From Burhinus oedicnemus (taxonomy: Eukaryota > Chordata > Aves > Charadriiformes > Burhinidae), in assembly GCA_008921705.1 (NCBI GenBank), contig VFFE01007504.1:741894-805893 (forward strand): a stretch of DNA of 64,000 nt, given 5' to 3'. This document shows positions 37,254 to 49,985 of the stretch, in pieces. The position numbers and the translations under genes were made by a program. The notes below the pieces were generated by a model. The model was not told the origin of the DNA. It saw nothing but the letters and a program-made list of their open reading frames with translations, and did no database searches. Each line of letters begins with the position of its first letter. The stretch's first letter is position 1.

Positions 37254-39330
37254 CCAAATGGAATGGCCGATGTATCGCAGTCGCGATGGATCCATAGATT
37301 TTCTTCTCAGTTCTGAAAAATAGTTTTTAGTGTTTAGTAAACAGATATCCCAATATTGCACTTAAAAGCAATTCCATGAAAAAAAGTATCATTTCTATTG
37401 CTTGAACAGGTAACATTTTTGGAGATACCCTGATTACTATTTTTCAGTTTCCTAAATATAGTAACTCCCAAAGTGTAATACTGGATGCTTTTTAAGTGTC
37501 TGTGGGGGAGAAAACTGTAATTTCATCAATGTCCAATATAAAATCAGCCCAGTTCATACAGTAACAGAAAATGATAAATCTTTAGTGACAATTAAAAGGA
37601 ATCATTATAGTTTTATTCCACATAAGCCTTTTTATGAGTAAACTGAAAAAAAACCCATAGCATTTACCATATGGTTTTATTTCAATTAAATGTTAGCTTA
37701 TTCTAGAAGCAGTGAAACTCATCAAGGCTTTTGAAAAATGTTGGGGTTTTTTTTAGTGGAACTGGTTTTCATCTTCTTTTCAGATTGCACAAGGGTTGTT
37801 GGTATAAGGTCTCAGCAGGTCCATCTGCCAGCTGGCCTTGCCCTGATTTCTGCATCTGCATCTGATGCTGTGTGAGATCTTGCCCGGATCATATCATATT
37901 TTGCTTTATTCTTCCTTGCCCATAGAAGGGAGATAATATTACTGTACAATTGCTACTTTTGAGATTGAGGGGACCCTCTGCATAAACGCCAAGTGATGAT
38001 ACCATTTGAGTCTGAGCTACAAAATTATTTCGGCTGTATTCCTCTGTCACTCCATGCCCTTGCTTTGAGCTAAAACCCTGCTTAAAAGCCGAAACAAGGA
38101 ACTTTGCTGTCTTGCCACACCCAGCCAAGGACCAGGTATGCAGAAAAGGTTGCCTTTTTATTTCTTTTCCATAGGGAATTCCTTGCAGTGGAGAACGCTA
38201 ACTGGGTTTTGCTCCCTTATAGTGTCGTTGGCTGATTATCTGATCCAGCTGTGAGGGCTTGTTAGTCCTCAGGCAGTGGGAATTAGGATTTTAAAAATGC
38301 AAAAAGTGTGTTTTAAATGGAGTATCATATTGTGTTATTTTTGTATGCTGTAATTATGAAAGTCAGAGCTTAAGCTGAGAAAAAATTCACATTGTAGCTG
38401 TTTAATTTTGTTGTCTCTTCGTCTTACCAATAGCTTTGTCTCCTTTTTGTTTCCTTGTTGCTTCTGTCAACCTGGGAAAGCTGGCATGATTTCCTTGGCA
38501 ATGCCACATGCCTCTAATCTTAATGCCTATTACTGTCTGGCTCGTGGATCCTATGTAGGTTTCTCTAATACACTGCAGAAGGTGGCCAGTGACAATTTTT
38601 CTTCTTTAAACCTCTGCAGCTCTAATCCTGCAGAAGTCCTCGCTTGTAAAGGTACGTTTATCGTCCTTAATGAGGCAGCAGGTCTGGAACTACGAATCGG
38701 TGCTGAGTTAGGTCAGCAGAACCATACAGGGACTAAAATATTATTGCTGATAAAGACGAAGTGGTACTGAAGGAGCATCTGCACTTTAGCTAGCTCAAGC
38801 CTGCCCTGAAGAGTTGCTGATGTTCATTTGTAAATTATGTTAAGATTAAGAAAAAAAGTAAAGAAAATACTGGTTTTGCCAGCACAGTGACTCAGAGTGT
38901 GCTATGGGTTGGTAGTGAGGGGAGGAAGGCCTTCAAATTCAGGAGAGAGTCATAATTTGCTTGGTTGGTTTTAAATGTCTGGCCCCAGATAACATAGTCC
39001 CAGTTATGCAAAAAGGCAGATTAGGAAGCAAGTGCTCTTCCCTGGGCAGCGCTTGGAGTCTGTGAGATGGAGCACTGCTGTTGTATTGCTGCCCCTGCCA
39101 TTCAGGCAGTGCGGGCCTCATCCTGATCCATGGCTCCCATCTTGTGTTTATGGTTACATAAAGGAAGCTTCGTACTTAGGGTTCTGGATTATCTCTGCAA
39201 ATTCAAACATTAATGATTAAGCCAAACATGCAGAGGTTATGTAGTTGGGTTTTGGTGTTGCTTTTTTTTTAAAAAACTTTTTCTCATTAATCTCATGGAG
39301 TAAGAGGAGCTGTTCTTTCCTCATTAACCT

Positions 39331-39348
39331 CCCCCCCCCTCCCCCCCC
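39331..39348 (+). repeat. C-rich tract (C9 T C8)
   Basis: Two long C runs separated by one T. The minus strand is correspondingly G-rich and could form i-motif/G-quadruplex-type structures. Confidence 0.9.
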
Positions 39349-39439
39349 AGCACCTTTCGTCCTCATGAGCACCTGCCCTGAGTTCTAGCAAGAGAGTCTT
39401 CCTGGAGAACAGCCAGGCTGGAACCTTTGAATACCAGGA

Positions 39440-39715
39440 TACAGCTATCCTGGGTCAGATTAAAGGCCCATCTTAATACAATGTCTCCAATGCTGATCAT
39501 AAAGAGATCTCTATAGATAACTGAAATAAGGCAAGGGTGTGTGCTGTTTTCCCTGAGTAAACTCTCCTAGTCTCCAACTATTTAAAGCTCAAGAGATTTC
39601 CTGAACTAGATGCAGTTTCTACTGTATTTAGTAATTCTCAATGGATTTTTCTTCCTTGAATTTTCCCAGTCTGCCGTTAGTATGGCTATTCTTTGGCAGT
39701 GCTTTCTATAGATGC
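39440..39715 (-). mobile_element. Old CR1 LINE 3' region, antisense
   Basis: The plus strand shows, in order, the landmarks of an amniote CR1 3' region read backwards: CCTGGGTCAGATTAAAGGCC near 39450, a diverged CCCAGTATCC-like stretch, CTCTCCTAGTCTCCA near 39565, a GATTTCCTGAACTAGATGCA stretch near 39595, TTTCTTCCTTGAATTTTCCCA near 39650 and a GGCAGTGCTTTC block near 39696. It is diverged and frameless, so it is much older than the CR1 copies at 4.3 and 54.4 kb. The boundaries are approximate. Confidence 0.7.
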
Positions 39716-42700
39716 CTGTGTTTCTATTTTACCCACAACATGACAGATTTACTTACTGTTGTTTATTTTGAATTTGGCTCACAACCTCTTCATCTGCCAC
39801 CCCAGCTCTGAGAATGGACAAGATGGAGAACAGTTGATTCTCCTCTGTTCACTGAATGTCTGGCTGAACGTGAGTTGGTGGCCATTTTTTAACAAGGATG
39901 ATTTCATTTGTTTGAGCTAACAGAGAGGCTACAAGGAACTTTTGTATAAAAGCAATGGCAAGACTCAAGATAAATTCATAGTAAGGTTTGGCAGGAATAA
40001 GATGATGAAAATGAAAGACTACGGAAGAGAAACATTGGGGAGCAATGGTGTGGTCATGTGGTTGCTGGAAATGTCCATCCTTGATTTAGGGAAAGAAAGC
40101 AGAAAGGTAGATTTGGCTAAAGTGACAGTGTGTACTTGAGGTAAATAAAAAGCATCCTTCTTCCAGTTGGCGTTGGTTGCAATAGAAATGTAGGTTATTG
40201 TGAGTTACTGCAGCTAGTGGAACTGAGTGCCAGCTGTTCCCCTACAAAATCTTTGTTAAGAATTAAGATTTTCACCATGCAATGGGATAAAAGAATAAGT
40301 TTATATTGTATTAAATAAATATTATTGTAACAGGAGCCTCAATAGGAAAAAAACAGTGCAAAATAAAGATATTTTGAAGATTACTCATTTTCCTGTTTTT
40401 TTTCCTGTCCTCCTAAAGTAATTTTTTTGCCCTGATGATTATCTGCTCTTGAAATTTGCTCCAGGCTTAGCACAGCTAAGAATTAATGGGCTCAATAGGA
40501 ATCAAGTTCCTAAAACTGCTTAGCTGAAGTCAATGAGATCTGAAGGCGAACTCAGGCCTTTGTGTGCCCAAGCCACCTGTGTTGAGTCTGTGCAGAAAGT
40601 CTTAGGTGGGCAGCTTCTGTGAGCCTTGCAGGTGGAGTTGTAGTCCGTCCATAGTGCACTAAGGATTTGTTTTTATTTCTCTGCTTTTTGTATCAACTCA
40701 TCTGCATTAATCATGCTGCTACTAAACCAACACATAGCAAAGGCAGCACTTGAGTTGAATTAATTTGTTAAACTTTGCTCACTCACACAAAAGTTGGGTC
40801 TGATTTGTTTGGGATGCTCTTAGCTTCTATTGTCAATCTAACTGGAATTGCCTATCCTTGAACTAACTTATTCCCTCTTTTTTTTTTCTTTCTCTTTTTT
40901 CATGTTGCCTGGATGTCTTATGACCTGAACCTGTTTCACCATTTGATGCGGTTTAGGTAAGTGTATATGCTCTAAAGGAGTGTTGTTTTGTTGTGGGATT
41001 TTTTTATTCCTTTCCTCTCCCCTTTTGTACATCATGCAGCATTTTCTGTCTGTTTCTCCTGTGGTTAGGAAGCAATTTTTGCAATCTGTCACATTACTGT
41101 TCCACGGGATCAGCTGCAATGCTACACCTTCTCGGTCCCTTCAGCTCCAGATTTGGAAAGGAAGATGACCTCATAGGCTCTTTATGATGATGCCATGATT
41201 AGGCTTCCAGCCTCAGTGTGGGTAGCAGCTCCCTGCTGGCGCAAGGAGAGCGTCTCTAGATAAAACAGAGTAATATGGAAGTGATATCACAACAGGTTTG
41301 GCACACTTACAGCTGACAAGAAAAGCTTTATGATGGTACCTAAGTGATTGCTGTGTAAAAGCTACCTTCTCTTACCTAGAATTCCAGTTTTGTCATTTGT
41401 TTTCCCCTTTTCTTTTTTGTGTCTACAAATGAAAGATGTATGTTGTTTATTATGGGACCTTCATATGTATTCAGAGTCTACACCACTTGCAAGGTAAATA
41501 GAAACTGGAGGTTTTTTAAAATTCTCCAAAAACTTAAATCTTAAGAATAAATAGTCGTTAATGAAGCCTTCCTTGAAGGGCTTCTTGAAAATCTCACCTT
41601 TTTAGGAATTGTATATACTTTTGAAGAGATAAATATGTATCACCATAAATGCAGACAGAATCATTTTCCTATTGAGTGGTAGGGCTACCATCTGATGATG
41701 ACATGATTATACATAGCCATTATTTATTTTTTTTTAATTTAAAATGAAGTGCTTTGTTTAGGTTTTAAACATATCTAGACATAGAGAATATGCTGGCATC
41801 TATTGAGAATGTTAATACAGCAATGTGACTGATACAAGTGAAGCACTTGCTATGGTTGGGCAACTGACGTACCTATAATCTACTGGTAAAAGCAGCTTTA
41901 ATTGTGCTCAGCATGTGACTTTTTAATGGATTTTTTTGGTAAGAAAAATACAGAATGTAGAGATACTGACATACCAGGGAAGGATTTTACTCTTACATGA
42001 TGTAATAGAGTAGTTGTTGACTTCACTGAACCACAGTGGATTTCCACTGATAGAAATGAGGCATAATTTGAATTGCAGAATAAGGATGCATGAACTGTCT
42101 TTCCTTCATGAGTATTTATGTGTGAGAAACATCACTTTACATGCAGTTATGGGAAGCCTGCATGCATAATGTGGGATCCCATATGCTTGACAAAAAAGAA
42201 AGTATAGAGAACAGCCTACTTGTTAGATTTCCTATGTAAGAAACATACCTTGTGGATTTAACATTGAGATCTTCTGTGCACGGCAAAGGTAGCTACTCGC
42301 TTCTGTGAGGCTGCAAGGTGCAGAAAAAAAGAAAGTTAAGAGGAAAATACTCCTGAGGGGGTCAGGTTCCCAACCCTAAGTGTTGTCTTTATGGGCAAAC
42401 CAGGACAGACCAGTTTAGAATTCACATTCCAGAAATCCCAGCCCATCAGCAGAGTAGCTGCTCACAGAAACAGATGGCAAGGCTGTCCCAGAGCCTGCGA
42501 AGCACTTCACGTGCCGGCTGATGTCTCCCCACGCACCGTGTGTCTGTGTGCTGGCGTGGGCACAAGGCTGAGGCAGCCGGCAGGGAGGGGAGAGGAGGGG
42601 AGCTCAGCTCCAGAGGCAGATGTGCACGTGCCCATGCCCTCTTGCAGGGGGCAAATAGGATTCTCTGCCTCTCTGCACAGGTTCAGCTGGGAAACCAAAC

Positions 42701-45122
42701 ATGACCTGGCTACTAGCTGCCTGCAGAGAAACAAGTGACTCTTTTGGCAGCTCTGTGAGCATTGCTATGTTTTTTTTCAGAGGTGGTTGTTCCAACCATA
42801 AAAGAGTTTTCTGCAGAAGGCATAGCACTAACCACATCTGTCTCGTTGTGCTCAGAGAAACAGCAAAAGAAGAAGGGCTTTGTCTTCACCACAGAAAGTT
42901 TGGCAATTGGGCCCCAGCACATCACACTGACGCATGGAAAAATGTATCGCTAACCACGCACATTTACACAGTACTTCTGCAGGGACTGTACTTGCTTCAG
43001 CGAAGCTAAATGCTATGTCACACACCATCATGTCATTTTCTACCCAAGCAGTAGCAGCAGATTCTGCTCATTTGTCTCAGCTGTCCAGCTCCCACAGTCC
43101 CACATTCCCCAGCTACAGCCAAGGTGACATAGCTTGCTGAATTTCTGTCCCCATGTGTTCTTGTAGCATTAAACAAACAATATTTCATTACCCGCACTTT
43201 CCTAACAGCTCCAACTTATTACCCATTGTTGTATGCTCTTTTAGAAAGCCTCTTTGGAGCCCATTTCTCAGAACCTGCCTTGCAGGGAAGGATTTCGGGT
43301 GACTGTGGGTTGACTACTTGTGAGTATTTGGAGAGACAGGGAGATTCAGCACAGCCATCTTCTGTAATTTGAAACACCCTGTTCTATGGCAGCCAGTTTG
43401 AATATCCATGGTGCATCAAGAGCTAGAAGTCATTGCGAGGCAGAAAGGAAAAAGATCCATAGCTCCTACTAACAGGGTGGTTAGAAAGAGCAGAAGCTCT
43501 TTCTAAGAAAATAAAAAAAGAAAATATATTCCCCTTTAAAAGAACTGAACCATCCTATTGTTGCCTGTCCCATACGTGGAGCAGTTCTGAGGAGCTGAAT
43601 GCCATTCTGGTGAGGAACAAGGATAAAGAGGTCATCAGCCATGCTGTCCAATATCAGAACAGTTGTGCCTAAACCAATCCTGGGGTCTCATAACGCTGCT
43701 CAGGGGCTATGTGTGCAGAGACAATGAGGAGTAACAGGAGACAGCTCTGAAGGGAGCTATACATCATTTATGCTGTAGCAGTGCTGAAAAGACTTGATTA
43801 TTTTAGCTTCTGTGTTGTGGTAGGTTGAAAACAAGTGATATAATTAATGACTGCCTCAGCTTAAGCTTGTCATCTCGTTCAAGGATGAGACAAACAGGCA
43901 AGGGCTGGGATGAAGGAGGAGAGGTGACATGCAGACCATCCACAGACAACAGGAGCAACTGCTTTCAGCTCAATCATCACGGCTTTAGCTGGTGGTGTGA
44001 GGGGCTGGTGTTGCATGTTCTATTGCTTAGGAAACACAACCCAAGAATTAATGATCTTAAATTTCATCCAGGGAGCTTGTGCTAATACTAGAAAAAATGG
44101 TGAGCTTAGGCAAACACTGGAGTAGGTTTCTTGAGGGGGTGGGGGAGGAATTTGCTCAGATTTTAAGGACTGGCTTGGCAAATGTTCTATCAAAAAAGTT
44201 TTAGGTAGAGTTGAATCTGTCTTGTTAGCAGGGTCTCGTCAGGGTCTTTAAGCACTCTTTGTGCTCTCCTCCTGTCCTCTTTTTTAAGTCTTTTCCCCCA
44301 ACCACTTCTGCTTGTGCAAAAAGACAAAACACAGTCCTGAGAGAGGAAACAGCCTCTCTCTACATAGTCTGATCTCTCCAGCTTTGAAGTCAAAGTAGCA
44401 TCCTCTGCTCGCTTGGTCAGTTCTGGTGAACTTTATCAGTTATGACCTGAATCCATCTCTCTTTTTTTTGATTTTGCAGGGCAAGGGGGAATGTCAAAGA
44501 GTTGCTTAGCATAAAACACATTTCCAGAGGTTCCAAGACTCCAGATTACCTGACAGAATAGAAGCAGGATTATGTTATTAGTGTGTTACCTCTTCTTTAA
44601 AATCTTCTCATTGAATATCCCCACTGTTGCCCAGTTCCTTCAGTGGATTACCATGACACTGCACCAAGTTGGTAAGTGGAGCAAAGAAAACCAAGATTTC
44701 AGGACATGTATTTCACTTCAAGTGCCACATACGTAGTGTGATATACATTTTGATTTGCAGTTAGGCAGTATGCTTATGTACTCTAATCTGCAGCAATTTT
44801 TGCTCTATTAATAACCTATTAGTAGCCTGCAGTGTGTTCTCTATACATCACTACTTTACAAATTAATGAACTTCCTCTCACAAGTTCATATGAACGAAAA
44901 CAAGAAGGGTGAGAAAGATTGCATTTTTAGAAATGGTGAAATCTGACCTCAAGACATGAACAATGACTCTTGAAAAATACAGCTGCTGAATACGGCCCGT
45001 TTCGGGCCTTGAGACTTTCCATCTCACTATGTAGTCATGTAAAGTGTCCACACTCCAGTTTGGTTCACTTGCCTAGTGCCAGCAGCAGTCGTGTAAATCA
45101 CAGCCTTAGGTAGCATTGCTTG
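39716..45122. other. No gene recognised
   Basis: Unique-looking sequence. A GC-richer block at 42430-42690 carries overlapping ORFs on both strands but no domain. Near 40500 a short AAGTCAATGAGAT-type motif resembles widespread amniote repeats but is too weak to classify. No splice-supported exon seen. Confidence 0.5.
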
Positions 45123-45640
45123 TCATTCCAGCTGCACTGCAAATCTCATGGCCCTTTGAGCCCACATGCTATTAAATACTTTGCCCTGGCTTTTATAAAT
45201 GGCATGTAGAAAAGAGGCAGAGATTATGATGCCTCTGCTGCTGATTGCATTGTCGTTGTGGGTCATTAATCTGAGCCTGGCTTTGAGCCTTCCAAATGAG
45301 CACTCTACCATTGCTCTGCACCTGCCACAGCTGTAGCTGCATCACTGCATCTGCAGGATCCAGGCCTGGCTTTGCAAACCCCGGGAGTAGGGGGCATACA
45401 GGACTCCCAGCAATCATGGCAAGAACAGGGTCCATGAATGTGTCTGTCCAGCTGTGGACATTTAGCTGCCTGGCAATTGTTCAAAGTAACCAGTTTCCAC
45501 AGAGTGACTTACCAGGATAAGGTATTGTGTTTTTCAGCCAGGGCAATCACCACTGACTTTTGTGTTATGAGAGAGACTCTTACACTGGTAATCTGGGACT
45601 TGTATGTTGAGGCTGGTGTCTAGTCTAGATACACAGGAAA
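45123..45640 (-). pseudogene. Fossil PIF/Harbinger-type transposase (HARBI1/ALP1-like DDE nuclease)
   Basis: Read on the minus strand, several short motifs of the Harbinger nuclease appear in the correct order. A possible first-Asp site reads LD*T (codon 45625-45623, in the position of the family's IDGTH). About 24 codons later comes KSVVIAL, like the family's HSVVLQA. Next is YPGKS near 45519, in the place of GWPGKxHD. Then MDPVLAMIAGSPVCPLLPGF (from 45435) aligns with the block holding the second Asp (GDxAYPLLPWL), with that Asp replaced by Ser at 45405-45403. Finally MVECSFGRLKARLRLM (from 45311) carries the third acidic residue, Glu 45305-45303, in the family's VVExxFGRLKARxR motif, followed by a degraded C/SxLHxI segment and the ORF end at 45123. 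At least two frameshifts and in-frame stops break it. The family call rests on motif memory, not a search. No terminal inverted repeats or target duplication were identified. Confidence 0.65.
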
Positions 45641-48600
45641 ATCTCCTTTCCTTGAAGTTGTTTGGTTACATCAGCTCTGCCTGAGCTGCTGATGGGCAGC
45701 AGCTTGGTCCTAGCAGCCAGTACCGATGGACCAAGTGGCGCCTGGGACTGCGCTGCTGATGGACTCCATGGAGTGGGTTATTCCATAATTTGGGAGGCAG
45801 CCAAGGGCATCCGGTAGACTTGACGCAGATTCCATTAGCTAATGGCATTGCTTGCTCTTTGTCTATAGACTGTTCATTGAGCTCTCTGGCCATTGAGATT
45901 TTTGGCAATGGTACTTCACTGGTTTCTGCAGAACATGTTATCTGATCATTGAAGGAGCACAGGTTTTCCCTTCAGTCTCCATTTTGAGAAAATCACAGAG
46001 GCAAGTTAGTGTGGTTCCCAGAACAGCCCTTCCTCCAGGAAACTTTGTGAAGTCTTGATGGCACCGCTGACTCTCCCACCAGGCATGCCTGTGGGAAGTG
46101 TGGAAAGATGCTCACAGGATGGTCTTCCTACAGTGGCTTGGCCTAGGTATTTACATGTGAAACAAGCAACGCAGGGCTGGTGAAAATGCATACCCACAGC
46201 CCAGTAGAATTGATTACGGGTGCAAAGAGTTGATCAAAGGAGAGTAGTTTGTTGGAACAGATTCAACTGAAAATTTGAGCCAATACCCTTTTTCAGTAGC
46301 TCTTTCTGTGTTTCAGTATTTCTGCTTTCTCTTAGTTCTCCTATATATTTTACTTTTTTATAGCTTTTGTCCTGTTTTTAGAGAAACGCCTCATTTATTT
46401 TGAAGAGTTGAAATAGTATTTGTTCGGTTTCTGCTACTTTTAGCACCAGATTTTTCCTTCCTACACTCCCACATAATCTTTTTTTCCTGTGGAGAGCCTG
46501 GCTGAGTGTTTGAGCCAAGTCCAAATGCAAAATCAATAAAAGCTCATTGCTGTACGTGTCATCATATTAGAGCTCAGCAAGTGAGACTCTGGTGGGAAGG
46601 AGCTTGCTTCCAGCCCGTTATCAGACAGCTGCCATGCTCCTTGGGTTTGGGGCCAGTACCCCACAGCACAAAAGGAAAAGTGATGTTCTGCTGGTGCTAA
46701 GCAGCAATGGAATTAACATTGCTTTGTAATTTACATGTTTTACCATCAAGTCACTATACTAATCTTTCTCCTTTCCTTCTGAATATCAAACAGGCCAGAC
46801 TTTGGAAATCTTTTCTGCAGGGATTTTACTCATTGACTATAAGACAGGATATCTAAACAGATTGTTCATTAATTATTATTATTAACGTACATGTGTGATG
46901 CCTCTTCACAGTACCTAAGTACTGAGTGCTTGGGTTTGGAGTTTTTTTCCCCCTTTAGCCTTCCAGTTTCTTTCAGAAAAGTAATGTAAAAGAGAGACTT
47001 GCATGTGTTTGGATTTTTTTCTTTCCATTCCTTAATTCTGCATACTTTATTTTTGAGTCATCTATCTCTCCTAAGAGACGAATTTTGAAGGTTGTGAACT
47101 TTGCAGCTTACTGGGAAATCCTCTTCCGTAGCCAACACAGTCAGGATTTATTATCTTTCCTGCAGTTCTTTCTGGAAGGAGAAAACAAATATATTTGGTG
47201 GGGAAACTGGTTCCGAGCAACGAGAATAGGAAGCTTAAAAAATTAAAGCAGACATAGAAGGCACTGTAGCATCAAGACTGTATTTTAGATGAAATACTGT
47301 CTGTCTTTTATTTCATTCCTAATTTCCCAAATGCAAATAGAGGTTTTTACATATTCAAGGAGGCTTTTGCATTTGGAGTCTGGGTTTTGATGTTTGGGGC
47401 GTTCTTCCCAAGAAATAGGCCAGAAATACCAGCTTCAAACACATACACTGCCTGCGGCATTCCCCATGACCAGCATTTCAGATACCCACTGCCCCAGCTT
47501 GAGATCTGTGGGGATAACATGTTGCCTAGAAAATGGTGCGTGAAGAATGAATGTAGATTACACAACAGAAGTTGAATAAATAGGGTAGGGGGAGGTGGGG
47601 TTTTATGACACCATCTGCTTCTGTGATCTGAAGCTTCAATGTAAAATCATGGCTCAAGCTCTATACTATAGGTTAACAAAAGCCTTTAAATAGGGTAACT
47701 AATGGGTCAAATGTATCTTCGCTTGTAAGGTTAAGACCCACAAGTCATCGTTTGTAAGAAAGTGGGGGGTGGATTGGTCACTGGAGAGGAAAGACATTAA
47801 ATTAAATGTGGTGAAGCAGCCACATGGGACCCCTTAATAGTTTCTGAGTATTATTTTTTCTTAATGAAATGCAGCTTAATGCAATCCCACCCTCCTGGCC
47901 TGACAAACGTCGACTCTGGCCTTTTGAAGGTTGTCATGTCACCACTGCCTTTTAAATGATTCTGTGCACCCTCCACTCTCTGCTGCTTTCTTGTCACTTA
48001 CAGCCCCTGTTTTTTGACGTAAACAAGGGAGTATGTCAGTGGGAAGCTGGGACTGTCAGGCCTTTCAGTTTTGCTTCTCACCTCGTTGCTTCCTTACAAC
48101 AAAAAATAAGATGTATTTAAAGTGAGGGTTGTACAGAGACCCAGTGGTGCATTACAAACAGGCAGCAAAAGTGGGGGGAAAAACATCTGTGGAATATGAA
48201 ATATGAATGGGGATCTGAGCCTCTGGAGGTCACGCTCAAATAGGCAGTGTTGTACGAGGTGGATCCAAACGAGCCTCTGCCCTGGGTTCATCTGCTGGTC
48301 AGGACTCAGAGAACGCATTGCTTTTTTGGGAGTAGTGAGTAAAGTAGGTCGAATGCAGGCCTCCTGAGTCATTTTAAGAGCCATTTTAGGAAGGCTGAAA
48401 GAACTTGGATCTTAAACATGTCTTTTTAGCAAGACCAAAGGCCACAAATGGTGATACCATCGTAATAATTTTTACGAGAGTATGTTTAAATACAGCCAAA
48501 GCAACACTGCTGCTGATCGTTACTCATCAACAGCAACACCTCACAGATGAACTGTTATGCTTTCTCCTCTAATAGCTCAGTCCTGATTCCCATTAGGAAG

Positions 48601-49630
48601 GGGTTTTAGGAGTGTATTTCTTTAACCTCCCCCAGAAGAGTTTGTGCTTCACCCCTCCTAGCTTACTGTGCAGGAACTGTCATTTTTCCTGCTCTGTCTT
48701 TGGTGATCCTCCCTCCCCTCCTCCTCTTCAGTCCTAGAGATAAATTGGACCAGAGACTCCTGCACACAGCTCATCCCAGAACCTGCCCACCATTTGGGGA
48801 ACACTTACATGTTAGTTTTAATGCTTCCGGGTCTCACAGCCATTCAACTGACTGCAAAATATTTTCCTGCAAGTTGGCTCTTTCTGGAGGCAGCCTTCAG
48901 CACCTGTTGGCTGTGTACTTGGTGACTGCTCCTCCTGTTGCCTGGGGCAATTGCTAAAAGATCCAAATATGTATATCCCCTCATCTTTTCTTCCTTCACA
49001 CCAATGAAGAACGTATGCTTCTGGAGTCTCACCACTACTCTGGTCTCAAAAGCAGTGTTAGATGGAGCCATTGCTCCGCTTCATGAGTCTGCGCATAGCT
49101 GGCGGAGGAATTACTGGGTTCTTTGGGCAAGAGCAGTCCGCTGTGTATCATATAGCGAGCGCCCTGTTTAATAACTGAACAGGCAAGGAGTGGGGGAGAG
49201 GGTGTATTATCACCATGGTTTGCTTCTTGTGACTGAGCAATTTAAATGGCTTGTCAAATGTCAGGTGGTTGGTTTTTTTCCTTTATCTATATTCAGTCTT
49301 TTCTTTCACTAAATCATTATTGTTTTGAGGTGAAATGCTTTTAGTTCTGGCCGATGAGTTTTTAGGAATGAAAAGCTCTTGGCTTCCTCTTAGATACTGT
49401 TTCCTCCTCAAATACTTCTAATAGTGTTACTGAGATAGGAGCTGGGGTCAGTATGAACATGAGGGAAGCTGGTTGGAATTGAGAAGCGACAGGAAAAGAA
49501 GAGTGGAAGTGACAATATACTCTGAAAGATTTCTCATTATCACATAAGTAGGTGTAGAAAAAGGTAAAAAAATCTGTCACTTCAAACCAAATGTGTCTGG
49601 AAGTCAATGTAACTGATGTGTCCCATCAGT
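45641..49630. other. No gene recognised; left part may include more of the transposon
   Basis: Sequence immediately right of 45640 could belong to the Harbinger element (ORFs 45666-45908 and 46006-46197 on the minus strand), but neither shows a recognisable motif. The rest is unique-looking with chance ORFs only. The 47880-48060 stretch is GC-richer and might be regulatory. Confidence 0.45.
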
Positions 49631-49644
49631 TGTCTACATCAGTA
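49631..49644 (+). repeat. 14-bp direct repeat flanking copy 1, left
   Basis: TGTCTACATCAGTA, repeated exactly at 49972-49985. It may be a target-site duplication of an insertion carrying copy 1, or a by-product of templated repair. With the adjoining bases it also forms the perfect hairpin GTCTAC-ATCA-GTAGAC (49632-49647). Confidence 0.85.
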
Positions 49645-49650
49645 GACCGC

Positions 49651-49959
49651 AGTAACGTAAAGGTGAATGGTGAGGGAATTCATCCATTTAAGTATTCTCT
49701 TAGGAAAGAGAATATGTCATGTAATTAAATAACTGTCCCCACAATGTTTTCAGGGATAACAAGCAGTGCTCAAGGTAGATGCTTCAATAAAAATTATTTA
49801 CAGGTGTGCTGCACTTATACGATAATGTGCTTAGGGCAGGTGAAAGTTTAAGGCAGGTAAAAGTCCTTGAGGTTATGGTCAGGGAACAATATTGTAATTC
49901 TGGCCTCTTTTCTTTCTTGGTATAGGTGGAACTCATAGGCCCAAGTGCGGTCATAACTG
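49651..49959 (+). repeat. 309-bp direct repeat, copy 1 (framed by inverted and direct repeats)
   Basis: This segment recurs at 51127-51435 at a constant offset of 1476 bp with no indel and only three mismatches (positions 49656, 49816 and 49821). It has no TG...CA ends, no reading frame of note and no known repeat signature that I recognise. Copy 1 is bounded by an imperfect inverted repeat (49636-49653 against 49956-49974, 17 matched bases) and by a 14-bp direct repeat TGTCTACATCAGTA (49631-49644 and 49972-49985). Copy 2 lacks these flanks. Confidence 0.95.
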
Positions 49960-49971
49960 CGGTAGTACTGA

Positions 49972-49985
49972 TGTCTACATCAGTA
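49972..49985 (+). repeat. 14-bp direct repeat flanking copy 1, right
   Basis: Exact second copy of the left-hand 14-mer. With the base pairs just before it, it forms the palindrome TGATGT-CT-ACATCA. Confidence 0.85.

Larger units (their letters stand above)
33361..39439. other. No gene recognised
   Basis: Unique-looking sequence. It includes the 151-codon ORF at 33477-33932 and a cluster of overlapping ORFs on both strands at 36896-37361, none recognisable. A 19-bp unit is duplicated in tandem at 37216-37253. A C9-T-C8 tract lies at 39331-39348. Confidence 0.5.

Noticed and set aside
45666..46197. Minus-strand ORFs just upstream of the Harbinger fossil
   Set aside because: Tried as the N-terminal half of the transposase; order and spacing do not fit (a GAI-like triplet near 46070 is about 500 bp too far), so not included.
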